This document shows positions 14,178 through 22,054 of a stretch of 29,851 nucleotides of DNA, one piece after another. A model generated the notes under the pieces. It was not told the DNA's origin. It saw only the letters and a list, made by a program, of their open reading frames with translations, and did not search any database. Where the stretch lies: positions 1-29,851 of IMG/VR virus record IMGVR_UViG_3300025030_000339, one strand, 5' to 3'. The first letter of the stretch is position 1. Every line of letters starts with the position of its first letter. This DNA comes from a virus. Position numbers and translations under genes: made by a program.

Positions 14178-14211
14178 GCGCGCTGACAGCGCGGGCGCGA
14201 AGGAAGAGACG

Positions 14212-16539
14212 ATGCCGACGATCACGAAGAGCCGTATCCTTCGCACGCTCACGGGAGTGGGCGTCGTCGCGCTCCTCGTGGGCGCGGCGCCGACGGGCGA
14301 CTACACCCGGCACGACGATCAGCAGTACTTCGTCGGCGCCGTGAACATCGACGGCACCGTGACCACGGCCGGGAGCACGAGCGACTTCGTCGTGGTCGCC
14401 GGAGACGACGCGTCGATTACGGGCACCGACGACGTGTCGCTCGAGCACGGCTCGACGAACTCGATCGTGAACATCGCGACCGCGCTGTTCGCGGCCGACG
14501 TGAACATCGGCAACGCCACGGGCGTCACCGACGTCGACATCACGGCGGGCACCGGAGGAGTGACCCTCCAGTCGACGACCACGGGCGACGTGACGCTCGA
14601 CCCCTCGGACGATCTGCTCTGCACGGTGGCCGACGACGAGACGCACACGATGGAGTCGGCGTCCGCCATCTTCTCCGTGACAGGGACCGCGGGCTTCTCG
14701 ATCAGCCTCGGCACCGACGACACCACGGCGGACACGATCGCGATCGGCAGCGCGAAGGACGACGTGGACGTCGACGGCGAAGACATCCAGTTCGAGAGCG
14801 CCGACGACACGCACTTCCTCTCGACATCGGCAGGGGGCATCTTCAATTTCGGTACGGGCGCCAACGGCTACATCTTCAACTTCGGTACCGACGACACGCT
14901 GGCCGACGACATCAACATCGGCTCCGCGCTCGACGACGTGGACATCACGGGAGCCTCGTCGTTCGTCGCAGGCACGGGCGACCCGCTGACGATCACGGGC
15001 AACGCGGCGAGCACCTGGAGCACCACGGCGGGCGACCTCATCCTGAGCGCGGATGCCGCGAGCGTGACCATCACGGGCAACGAGGCGGCCGCGGGGCAGG
15101 TGGCGCTCTCGGCCACCGGGGTCATCGCGGGCAACGCGATGACCCTGGCAACCAGCGACGGAGGGATCTCGGTCGCCGCGAGCGGGTCGGTGAACGGGGA
15201 CCTGATGCTGAGCGCCGCCGACGACGCGACGCTGAACGGCGGGAGCGCCGGGTCGCTCATCACGATCGGCGGGAACACGCAGGGTAACGTGCTGAACGTC
15301 TGCGCGGACAACACGACGGCCGACGACATCAACGTGGGGTCCGCGCTCGACACGGTGGCGATCACGTCGAGCGTGTGGAGCGTCGACGACAACGGCGCTT
15401 TCTCGGGTCTCGGCGACCTGACGTGCGCGACAGGGCTGACCGGCGGGTGGGATCTCTCCTGCGCGGCGAGTGCGGCGGCCACGCCTGGCCAGTCGATCGA
15501 TCTCACGGGGCAGGCTGGCGGCACGGCGGCGACGGACTCTGACGGGCAGGTGGGCGGCGCTGTGAGCGCGACCGGCGGCGTCGGCTCGGCGCTGAACGGC
15601 GGCGGCGCGAACGACGGCAGCGGCGGAGACGTCGTGCTCCTCGGTGGTGCGCGCGGCGGCGCGACGGGTTCGGCGGTACACGGGATCGTGCGCGTCGGCA
15701 ACCCGACCGTGAGCGGGACCCGAGCCACCGACTACCTCGCCGTCGGTGGCGGATTCGAGGTCGACGGAATCGCGCTGTTCGCCGGCTCCACGACGCTCGG
15801 AGACAATGCGGCCGACGCTCTGACGATCACGGGTTCCCTCTCGGATGTCAATTTCCAGACGGGTCTCGGTGGCGGCGCGGACATCGGGAGCGCCGCTGCG
15901 GCGGCCGACACGGCGGGGCAGTCGCTCGATCTGCTCGGGCAACTCGGTGGGGCGGCATCGACGGGGCAGGTCGGTCGCGCTGGTGGGCTGATCTCGATCA
16001 CCGGCGGCGCCGGCACTCCCAAGGATGGCGCCGGCGCGACGGATGGCGATGGCGGTGACGTGGTCCTCCTCGGCGGCGCGCGCGGAGGCACCACGGGAGG
16101 GACCGAGGTGCACGGGATCGTGCGCGTCGGCAGCCCGACCGTGGGATCGACGAAGGCAACCAACGTACTCGCGATCGGAGGCGCGCTCGAGGTCGACGGC
16201 GCCGCTCGATTCGACGGCGGGCTCGTGATGGGCGACACCTGCACGGGATCGGTCAGCGCCAATGCGGTCTCGTGCTCGGGCGCAAGCGGTGTGATCACGG
16301 ACGATGGCACCGACATCAATCTCGACGCGAGCAGGGCCGACATCACGTGGACGAACGCGAGGATCGCAGCGACCTCCGTGGTGCTGCTCACCGTCTGCGG
16401 CCCGACGCGGGAAACGAACACGAACGTCACAGCGCAGGTCGTGCCGGGCGCGGGCACCGCGACGCTCCAGGTTCGGAACACCGGGACCGCGAATTTCACC
16501 TCGGCCGGCCTCATGCTGTGCTTCCTCGTGCTCAACTAG
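14212..16539 (+). CDS. Long repetitive beta-rich protein with export-signal-like N-terminus (possible fibre/adhesin)
   Basis: The 775-residue protein begins with a basic then hydrophobic segment (KSRILRTLTGVGVVALLVGA, residues 6-25), resembling a Sec signal peptide. The rest is Gly/Thr/Asp/Ala-rich with recurring DDTxADxIxIGSAxDDVDI-type units and no long helices, fitting a beta-solenoid or fibre. Residues about 426-533 and 569-676 are a tandem duplication with offset 143 residues (429 bp), each containing VVLLGGARGG and HGIVRVG. A C-terminal beta domain has two Cys. ATG 14212 has AGGAAGAG 4-10 nt upstream. ATG 14128 is in frame, also with GGAGGAG, adding 28 residues but overlapping the upstream gene. 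Virion fibre is the inferred role; a secreted protein is also possible. Confidence 0.6.
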   Translation: MPTITKSRILRTLTGVGVVALLVGAAPTGDYTRHDDQQYFVGAVNIDGTVTTAGSTSDFVVVAGDDASITGTDDVSLEHGSTNSIVNIATALFAADVNIGNATGVTDVDITAGTGGVTLQSTTTGDVTLDPSDDLLCTVADDETHTMESASAIFSVTGTAGFSISLGTDDTTADTIAIGSAKDDVDVDGEDIQFESADDTHFLSTSAGGIFNFGTGANGYIFNFGTDDTLADDINIGSALDDVDITGASSFVAGTGDPLTITGNAASTWSTTAGDLILSADAASVTITGNEAAAGQVALSATGVIAGNAMTLATSDGGISVAASGSVNGDLMLSAADDATLNGGSAGSLITIGGNTQGNVLNVCADNTTADDINVGSALDTVAITSSVWSVDDNGAFSGLGDLTCATGLTGGWDLSCAASAAATPGQSIDLTGQAGGTAATDSDGQVGGAVSATGGVGSALNGGGANDGSGGDVVLLGGARGGATGSAVHGIVRVGNPTVSGTRATDYLAVGGGFEVDGIALFAGSTTLGDNAADALTITGSLSDVNFQTGLGGGADIGSAAAAADTAGQSLDLLGQLGGAASTGQVGRAGGLISITGGAGTPKDGAGATDGDGGDVVLLGGARGGTTGGTEVHGIVRVGSPTVGSTKATNVLAIGGALEVDGAARFDGGLVMGDTCTGSVSANAVSCSGASGVITDDGTDINLDASRADITWTNARIAATSVVLLTVCGPTRETNTNVTAQVVPGAGTATLQVRNTGTANFTSAGLMLCFLVLN
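15487..16240 (+). repeat. Tandem duplication within the fibre-like gene
   Basis: Two diverged copies, about 15487-15810 and 15916-16240, are offset by 429 bp. They share the encoded motifs GQS-DL-GQ-GG, GGDVVLLGGARGG and VHGIVRVG-PTV, plus a V-E/L-VDG-FDG end. Confidence 0.75.
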
Positions 16540-16546
16540 CTCACGC

Positions 16547-17350
16547 ATGCGCACCCGTCTCGCCATCGCGCTGCTGCTCGCTCCGCTCGCTGCTCACGCG
16601 GCTGCCTCGGTGGCAACCTACGAGGCCATCCGTGGGCGCGCGTCAAAGACGGTGCGCGTGCAGGGCTACGACAGCGCGGTGGCCAGCGGGACCTACGTTC
16701 TGATTCACCCGCTCTCGACGACGGCCGTCCAATTCCTCACCACGGCGGACGAGTTGATCGTTGCGGCTGGAGGCAACGCGAACGACGCGACGGCGGGCAC
16801 CGGGTGCCGCGAGATCACGTTCTGCGGCCTCAACGATTCGTGGGCCGAGGTGTGCGAGGCCGAGGCGACGGCGGGAGCTTCCGCGTCGACGAAGACGACC
16901 GCGAAATTCTTCCGGCTCCACTACGCCTACTGCTCCTCGAGTGGCACGGCGCACGCGGCGAACACCGCGGCGATCTCGATCACCACCGAGGGCGCGGTCG
17001 CGATCGCATCGATCGAGGCTGGGCTGGGCCGCACGCGGCAGGCGCTCTACACCGTGCCCGATGGTTGGACCGCGTACCTCCGGGCCGTGCGCGTGAGCGT
17101 CGACGCCGGGACCTCGGAGGCGGACCTTCGGGTGCTCTCCGCTGGCGATCAGAGCGACGTGACAGCGCCGGTCGCGAGCCCGCAGATCGTCGATCAGCTC
17201 GTCGACGTCTCTGGCTCGGTCGAGCGCGTGTACGAGGTGCTCCCCGAGCTCACGGAGAAGAGCGACGTCTGGGTCGAGGCCTCCGGTGCGGGCGGGGCCT
17301 CGGAGGTGGCGGTGCTCCTCGAGCTGTTGCTCGTGCAGGATGCGCAGTGA
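16547..17350 (+). CDS. Structural-type protein with N-terminal signal peptide
   Basis: This 267-residue protein has a textbook signal sequence: Met-Arg-Thr-Arg, a hydrophobic core LAIALLLAPLAA and a probable cleavage after AHA (residues 16-18). The mature part is beta-rich with paired cysteines (about 86/91, 101, 125) and a TRQALYTVPDGWTAYLRAV segment seen in phage structural proteins. It follows the fibre-like gene by 7 nt with no Shine-Dalgarno site, so it probably relies on coupling. A virion protein with a signal peptide is unusual, since assembly is cytoplasmic. It could instead be an exported accessory protein. No family is named with confidence. Confidence 0.6.
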   Translation: MRTRLAIALLLAPLAAHAAASVATYEAIRGRASKTVRVQGYDSAVASGTYVLIHPLSTTAVQFLTTADELIVAAGGNANDATAGTGCREITFCGLNDSWAEVCEAEATAGASASTKTTAKFFRLHYAYCSSSGTAHAANTAAISITTEGAVAIASIEAGLGRTRQALYTVPDGWTAYLRAVRVSVDAGTSEADLRVLSAGDQSDVTAPVASPQIVDQLVDVSGSVERVYEVLPELTEKSDVWVEASGAGGASEVAVLLELLLVQDAQ

Positions 17351-18036
17351 GGACGCGGAAGCAAGCGCTCCTGCTCGACGTCGGAGGGGCGATCACCTTC
17401 GACGCGCCCGAGTCGGGCGTGCTCTCCTCGACCGTCGTCTCGGTTTTCGATCACGCCGGAGAAGCGACGGCGATCGCGGCGACGGCGGTCGCCGCGGTGA
17501 ACGGAAGGCGGCTCTCGCACACCGTGAGCGCAGCGATCTGCGACACCCTCGGTAGCGGCTATCGGGTGCTCTGGCAGTACACGGCAGGGTCCGAGGTGGC
17601 GGTGCAGCACAGCCGCCTCTTCGCCGTCGTCAACCACGTGCTGCGCCCGAGCCTGAACGGCTCGAGCTTCTTCGGCTCCTACTACCCGGGGCTGAGCGAT
17701 CTCGTGCCGGACCATGTGTCCCTTGGGGTCGCGATCGATCGTGCGTGGGACGAGGTCTTCGAGCGCCTCGAGCAGGCGGGGCTCGACCCGCACCGCGTGA
17801 TCGACGCCTCCGGCCTCGAGGCGCCGCACGCGGATCTCACGGCCGCTCATGTGCTGCGCCAGCTCGGGCCCGGGTACACGGAGCAGGCACAGGCTGCGTG
17901 GGCCCTGGGGCGTGAGCGGCTGATGGCGGCGGCGGGCTCCCTGCGGTTCTACAACGCTGACGACGACGAGGAACTCAAGCCCGGCGCCAGCGAGCTCGAC
18001 GCAGCCCCGGGCGGCCTCACGGCGCTGAGGGGGTGA
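17347..18036 (+). CDS. Putative head-tail connector or virion protein
   Basis: The 229-residue protein starts in a GTGA overlap. The first half is beta-rich (VVSVFDHAGEATAIAATAVAA). The second half is helical with SYYPGLSDLVPD, DRAWDEVFERLEQAGLDPHR and a compact YNADDDEEL tail. The helical half and the gene's place between fibre-like and tail-tube genes fit a head-tail adaptor. I do not recognise the exact family. Confidence 0.55.
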   Translation: MRTRKQALLLDVGGAITFDAPESGVLSSTVVSVFDHAGEATAIAATAVAAVNGRRLSHTVSAAICDTLGSGYRVLWQYTAGSEVAVQHSRLFAVVNHVLRPSLNGSSFFGSYYPGLSDLVPDHVSLGVAIDRAWDEVFERLEQAGLDPHRVIDASGLEAPHADLTAAHVLRQLGPGYTEQAQAAWALGRERLMAAAGSLRFYNADDDEELKPGASELDAAPGGLTALRG

Positions 18037-18040
18037 CGAA

Positions 18041-18493
18041 GTGGCGGCGAGCACCCTGGCGGCATGGCTCGATGGGCTGCCCGAGATCCTCGAGGCGGTG
18101 ACCCCGGAGGACCTCGGCTCGGGCGGAAGCGCGCGGTTCCACTACGTCGGGCGGAAGCGAGCCGTCGAGGAGGCGGTGGCCGATCGGTCTTTCGGCCTCT
18201 CGCTCGTCGGGACGGCGACCCTGACTCCGGACCAAGCTGGAGACGCGATCGAGTACGTCCAGCCAGTCGCTCTCCGCGTGCGGTACCGCGGGCAGTCCGC
18301 CGATCCGCACGCGCTGAACAAACGCATCGCATCGGACCGGCGACAGCTCGTGCGCGCGCTCTACCTGCCGAGCAACCGCGTGTCGAGCGACGTGCTCGGC
18401 CTTTCGGTGGACGGCATGTTGATCGAGCCGGACGAAGAGAACCAACTGATCGATGTCGTCTTCTCGCTCTCGCTGACCTTTCGAGAGAGGTAG
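18041..18493 (+). CDS. Putative tail-terminator / tail-completion protein
   Basis: A 150-residue protein sits just before the tail tube gene, the usual place of the tail terminator. It has an N-terminal helix, then strands such as RFHYVG and FGLSLVGTATLTPD, and a closing VVFSLSLTFRER strand. This alternating pattern suits a small ring-forming tail-terminator fold, but sequence similarity is not certain. GTG 18041 follows a G-rich site (AGGGGG). Confidence 0.5.
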   Translation: MAASTLAAWLDGLPEILEAVTPEDLGSGGSARFHYVGRKRAVEEAVADRSFGLSLVGTATLTPDQAGDAIEYVQPVALRVRYRGQSADPHALNKRIASDRRQLVRALYLPSNRVSSDVLGLSVDGMLIEPDEENQLIDVVFSLSLTFRER

Positions 18494-18496
18494 TCC

Positions 18497-19747
18497 ATGG
18501 CCTTCAGTCCATTCGCGATCCGCAAGGTGTTCGTCAACCCGGAGTCGGCATTCGCTTCCTCGTCTGCGACCGAGGGCGACTACATCCGGGTGCCCGTGGT
18601 CAACCCCGACTGGAAGCCGACAGAGGGGACGATCGAGCGAGCGGTAGCCCAGTCGCGGCTCACGAGCCACTCGGCGATCGTCGGTCGCAAGGGCGGGACG
18701 TTCACCTTCCGCGTTCACCTCGAGGGCCTCACGACGAACGACGGTGCGGCGCAGGTCACGGTGACTCCGTGGCTCGACGAGTGCCTGCTCGCGTGCGGGT
18801 TGACGAAGCTCGCGGGGACCGGCCTGGAGAAGACGGGCGTCGATTCGGACGCCGACGACGTGGTGCTCGCCTCGACGGCGGCCGCGAAATTCAAGCTCGG
18901 CGGGATGCTCGGCTACAAGCTCGACTCGGACGGGCTGCTCTACACGCGGCTGATCAAGCAAATCGCGACGACGACCGTGACGGTCAAGCCGCCGTGGACC
19001 TCTGGTAGCGCGGACCTCGACTCGATCGTGACGAGCGGCGGCGACCTCACGATCTTCTCGCCCGCGACCTACTGGGCGCAGGACGGTCTCGCCGCGCCGC
19101 TCGGCAACGGTGTGATCTCGGACCCGGGCACGGTGTCGTTCGTGGTCGTCGGCTCCGGCTACGAGTTCACGCTCAAGGGGTGTCGCGGCAACGTCAAGCT
19201 CCTCGGCGAGGGCGAGACGGCGATGCTCGAGTTCACCTTCCAGGTGTGCTCGTTCGCGACGAGCTCGCTCGCCCCCACCGCGTCGATGCCGACGGCGAAG
19301 ACCTCGCTGACGCTGCCCGGCAACGCCAAGGTTTGGTGGGGCGACGACGTCGCAGCAACAGCGGACACGATCCCCTGTCGTGACGTGGCCTTCGATTTCG
19401 GCGTGCAACTCGCGGAGAAGGCCGCAGATCAAGGCACCGAGGGGCGTGCTGGCTGGGCGGTCACCGGGCACAAGCCCGTCGCCTCGTTCAAGCCCTACTG
19501 GGACACCGCGTTTCTGACGGCGAAGAGCGCGGCGTCTGCGTACCTCTTCGCCTTCCAGATCGGTACCTCGCCGACGAACTGCGTCTCGGTCGGGCTCAAC
19601 AAGGCGCAGATCGTCGACTACCCGGCGCCCGAGGACCTCGGCGGACTCGTCGGGCAGTCGATCAACCTGACGGCCGTCGACGCGGGCACGGCCACGCTCG
19701 ACGGCACGGCGACGCAGATGCCGGACGCCGTGATGTGCTTCTTCTAG
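18497..19747 (+). CDS. Major tail tube protein
   Basis: The 416-residue protein is called from position, length and beta-rich sequence. It comes after the likely tail terminator and before the tail-assembly chaperone pair. It contains SFVVVGSGYEFTLKGCRGNVK and GETAMLEFTFQVCSF segments. Motifs such as VPVVNPDWKPTEGTIERAV near the N-terminus are typical of siphovirus tail tube proteins with duplicated domains. It would polymerise into the tail tube. GAGAGG at 18484-18489 is the ribosome site for ATG 18497. Its TAG stop is within a small palindrome holding the next gene's ribosome site. Confidence 0.75.
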   Translation: MAFSPFAIRKVFVNPESAFASSSATEGDYIRVPVVNPDWKPTEGTIERAVAQSRLTSHSAIVGRKGGTFTFRVHLEGLTTNDGAAQVTVTPWLDECLLACGLTKLAGTGLEKTGVDSDADDVVLASTAAAKFKLGGMLGYKLDSDGLLYTRLIKQIATTTVTVKPPWTSGSADLDSIVTSGGDLTIFSPATYWAQDGLAAPLGNGVISDPGTVSFVVVGSGYEFTLKGCRGNVKLLGEGETAMLEFTFQVCSFATSSLAPTASMPTAKTSLTLPGNAKVWWGDDVAATADTIPCRDVAFDFGVQLAEKAADQGTEGRAGWAVTGHKPVASFKPYWDTAFLTAKSAASAYLFAFQIGTSPTNCVSVGLNKAQIVDYPAPEDLGGLVGQSINLTAVDAGTATLDGTATQMPDAVMCFF

Positions 19748-19759
19748 AGGAGGTCCTCT
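19746..19759 (+). promoter_or_regulatory. Palindrome holding the gpG-like ribosome site
   Basis: AGAGGAGGTCCTCT can fold to a 5-bp stem (19746-19750 with 19755-19759) with loop AGGT. It includes the perfect AGGAGGT site for GTG 19761 and the stop of the tail tube gene. It may damp initiation. Confidence 0.4.
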
Positions 19760-19760
19760 C

Positions 19761-20261
19761 GTGCTTGGATTCGACTACGCGGAGACCGAGAAGTTCGTTC
19801 TCGACGACTTGCCGGCGGTTACTTGGACCGTGGGGGCGATCCCGTACGGGAAGCTCGTCGCGATCGAGGCCGCGCTCTGGCCGCTCGACCAGGAGGCCGA
19901 GGCGCTCCGCCGTACCAGGCGCATGGCCACCGACGCGGAGGCGCTGACGCTGACGGCTGAGGACCTCGATGCGTTCGTTGCGCTCGGCCGCAGGCAGGAG
20001 CCCATCCGCGTCGAGCTCGTGCGGTGGTCGCTGCGCGACGTGAGCACGAGGCCGGGGGAGCTGGCCTTCGTCGAGGAGACCTTCGCGGGCGAGACCTACC
20101 GGGTGCTTCGCCGCGAGCATGCGGAGGCCTTCGCTCGTCCGGCGTCCGGGCTGCTACTCGCGCGGCTGGCGAGCCGAATCCTCGCCCTCCAGCGCCCCAG
20201 CGTCGAGGATCTGCTGGGTTTCACGCGGCCGCGCACGGAGAGCCCCTCCACCTCGACGTGA
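19761..20261 (+). CDS. Tail assembly chaperone, gpG-like (upstream frame)
   Basis: The 166-residue protein lies between tail tube and tape measure genes, the place of lambda G. It is helical, as expected of the family, with ILALQRPSVEDLLGF near its C-terminus. A canonical slippery heptamer GGGTTTC lies at 20216-20222 near its end, in the right phase for a -1 shift. The ribosome site AGAGGAGGT is very strong and lies in a 5-bp hairpin (19746-19759), which could limit initiation. It binds the tape measure protein during tail assembly (family role). Confidence 0.75.
   Translation: MLGFDYAETEKFVLDDLPAVTWTVGAIPYGKLVAIEAALWPLDQEAEALRRTRRMATDAEALTLTAEDLDAFVALGRRQEPIRVELVRWSLRDVSTRPGELAFVEETFAGETYRVLRREHAEAFARPASGLLLARLASRILALQRPSVEDLLGFTRPRTESPSTST
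20216..20222 (+). promoter_or_regulatory. -1 ribosomal frameshift slippery heptamer GGGTTTC
   Basis: The gpG-like frame reads G GGT TTC here (X XXY YYZ with X=G, Y=T). Slipping back by one gives GGG TTT and enters the overlapping frame, which stays open to 20581. Both the position near the gene's 3' end and the phase match the lambda G/GT mechanism, where the heptamer is GGGAAAG. Confidence 0.85.
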
Positions 20262-20581
20262 GCCGTGCGCGGCTGGACACACAGGATGATGTGCACCTCG
20301 GACTCGACGGACCGTGCATCTCGTGCCCCGCTCACCCGGACGGGTGCCCGCCGTCGGCCGTGCTCGCGGGCGTCGAGTATCGGCGCTGGCCGGGGCTCTA
20401 CGTGACCCCGCGCGTGCACACCTATCGGGCGCTACACCGCCGCGCGAGAGGCGGCGCTCAGCCGCTGACCGTCGGCTCTCTGTCGTGGCCGGCGCCGCTG
20501 GCGACCGCCTTCGACGTGCTCGATCACTACGCAGAGCAGGAGCGCGCACACCGGGAGGTCGCCCATGGGCAACGCCGGTGA
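20222..20581 (+). CDS. Tail assembly chaperone T-domain (gpGT by -1 frameshift)
   Basis: This is the downstream half of a frameshift fusion. About 154 residues of the gpG-like protein would be joined to 119 residues from this frame, giving about 273 residues. The frame has four Cys in a compact GPCISCPAHPDGC segment, then VEYRRWPGLYVTPRV and a helical, basic C-terminus. In lambda the T domain recruits tail tube subunits to the tape measure complex. Independent translation from GTG 20258 is possible (107 residues) but has no good ribosome site. It overlaps the tape measure gene by 17 nt, the usual layout. Confidence 0.7.
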   Translation, partial: HAAAHGEPLHLDVSRARLDTQDDVHLGLDGPCISCPAHPDGCPPSAVLAGVEYRRWPGLYVTPRVHTYRALHRRARGGAQPLTVGSLSWPAPLATAFDVLDHYAEQERAHREVAHGQRR

Positions 20582-22052
20582 GTTTCAATTCGATATAGGC
20601 GCGGACGGCTTTGGTCGGTTGCGTCAGGAAATGGCCGGGGCCAACGAAGCGGCGAAGAAGTCGACTCAGGTATTCAAGCGCGCGTTTGCCGCTGACGTGT
20701 TCGTGACCTCGCTCAGCAGGATCACGCAAGCTCTTGATGGGGCGGCAAAGCAAAGCATCGAGAGCGTATCAACGATCGCACAGGGCTTCCTCGTCGCAGG
20801 TCCGGCCGGCGGCGCGATGGCTTCGTTCAACGTGCTCGTCGGCGAGGGGATTCGTGCGTGGAAGGCGTACGCGGATGCGGCGGCCGAACCAATTCAGGCC
20901 ACCGCGGAGCAGATCGCGAACAGCGCGAAGGCCACTGCCGAATGGACGAAAAAGCTCCAGGACGTCAAGCGTGAGATCCAAGCGATCCGTCTCGCCGATG
21001 CTTCTGGAATCTCAGTCAGCCGCGCGCTCGGGATGCTCTCGACGGCAGAGGTGCAGACGGCGCTGGCGAATCAGGAGACCATGATCGCCGGCCTGAGGAG
21101 AAACCTCGCGGCGGCGAGAGAGGATGCGATCAAGCAGGCGGCTGCGCTTTCGTTCTTTTCTACCGATGATTTGACGCTCGCTAATGACATGGTGTCCTCT
21201 CGCAAGCGCGCCATCGCCGTTGCCGAGACAGCGAGGGAGACGCTGATCGCACAGGCGGCCCTACTCAGAGAGCAGGAGCGCAAAGCCCGAGTGGAAGAGG
21301 CGAATCGGATTCGCGAAGAGAAACGCGGGCTGATGTTCGATCTGGTCGAGATCGCTGGTGAGAGTGCGGCGCGAGAACAAGAGGCCAGAGCCGAAGCCGA
21401 GCTCGAAGAGGAAGCCGATGAGCGGTTTTTCGAGCAGCAGCGTGCGGCAGAAGCGATAGAGCGCGCACGAGCAGAAGAGGCTGAGTGGCAGCGCACGCTC
21501 GCGACGTCGGCGGAGGAGGAGCATCAACGCGCGATGGACCGCAACTCCGAGCAGGCTGCGGCCCGGTTCGGGATGTGGGCGCTGGAACAGGAGCAGCGAG
21601 CGCAGGCCGACGCGGATCACCTCGCGACATTCGAATCGGGGCTCGGGCTCGCGCGGCTAGCAGTCGATGTCGCCGGGGACCTCCGGGCGGAAAACGCCGA
21701 GGCCCTCAAGGGGCGCGCCAAGGAGGCCGCGTTCGAGGCCGCGTTCTACGCGGCCAAGGGGATCGCTGAGTTGATCTGGAACCCGCCCGGCGCGGTGGCA
21801 TCGTTTGTGGGCGCAGGAAAGTTCGCCCTGCTCGCAGCGACCTACGGGATCGGCGCATCGACTGCGCCCTCTGGTGGAGCGTCCGCCGGTAGCGGAGGGT
21901 CGGCCGGTGCTCCTGGTGGTCGCGGGGGCAGCGTGGGCGGTGGGCCAAGGACGATCGTGATCAACGCGGGGCAGGCGTTGACGACCACGGCAGACCTGGA
22001 GCTCCTGATCGCGCGCGCGAGTCGCGAGGGCGAACGCCGGTTGGGAGGCTGA
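20565..22052 (+). CDS. Tape measure protein (short)
   Basis: The 495-residue protein follows the chaperone pair and has tape-measure character. It has long helices rich in Ala, Glu and Arg (about 190-400), a hydrophobic segment near 60-95, a second hydrophobic stretch near 395-430 and a Gly/Ser-rich linker before the C-terminus. Tape measure length sets tail length, at roughly 0.15 nm per residue, so a tail near 70-75 nm is inferred. ATG 20565 has GGGAGG upstream. Its base composition is somewhat less GC-rich than its neighbours and has more TT-ending codons. Confidence 0.72.
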   Translation: MGNAGEFQFDIGADGFGRLRQEMAGANEAAKKSTQVFKRAFAADVFVTSLSRITQALDGAAKQSIESVSTIAQGFLVAGPAGGAMASFNVLVGEGIRAWKAYADAAAEPIQATAEQIANSAKATAEWTKKLQDVKREIQAIRLADASGISVSRALGMLSTAEVQTALANQETMIAGLRRNLAAAREDAIKQAAALSFFSTDDLTLANDMVSSRKRAIAVAETARETLIAQAALLREQERKARVEEANRIREEKRGLMFDLVEIAGESAAREQEARAEAELEEEADERFFEQQRAAEAIERARAEEAEWQRTLATSAEEEHQRAMDRNSEQAAARFGMWALEQEQRAQADADHLATFESGLGLARLAVDVAGDLRAENAEALKGRAKEAAFEAAFYAAKGIAELIWNPPGAVASFVGAGKFALLAATYGIGASTAPSGGASAGSGGSAGAPGGRGGSVGGGPRTIVINAGQALTTTADLELLIARASREGERRLGG

Positions 22053-22054
22053 GC

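Noticed and set aside
14128-14211. Earlier ATG for the fibre-like gene, with a good GGAGGAG
   Set aside because: It overlaps the upstream small gene by 50 nt, whose charged codons (GAG GAG) create such sites by chance; ATG 14212 has its own site and begins a signal-like sequence. It cannot be fully excluded.
14059-16566. Very long minus-strand open frame (over 800 codons) opposite the fibre-like gene
   Set aside because: High-GC codon bias keeps the opposite frame open; the translation is Arg/His/Val-rich with no motifs or ribosome site, while the + strand frame reads as a repeat-bearing protein.
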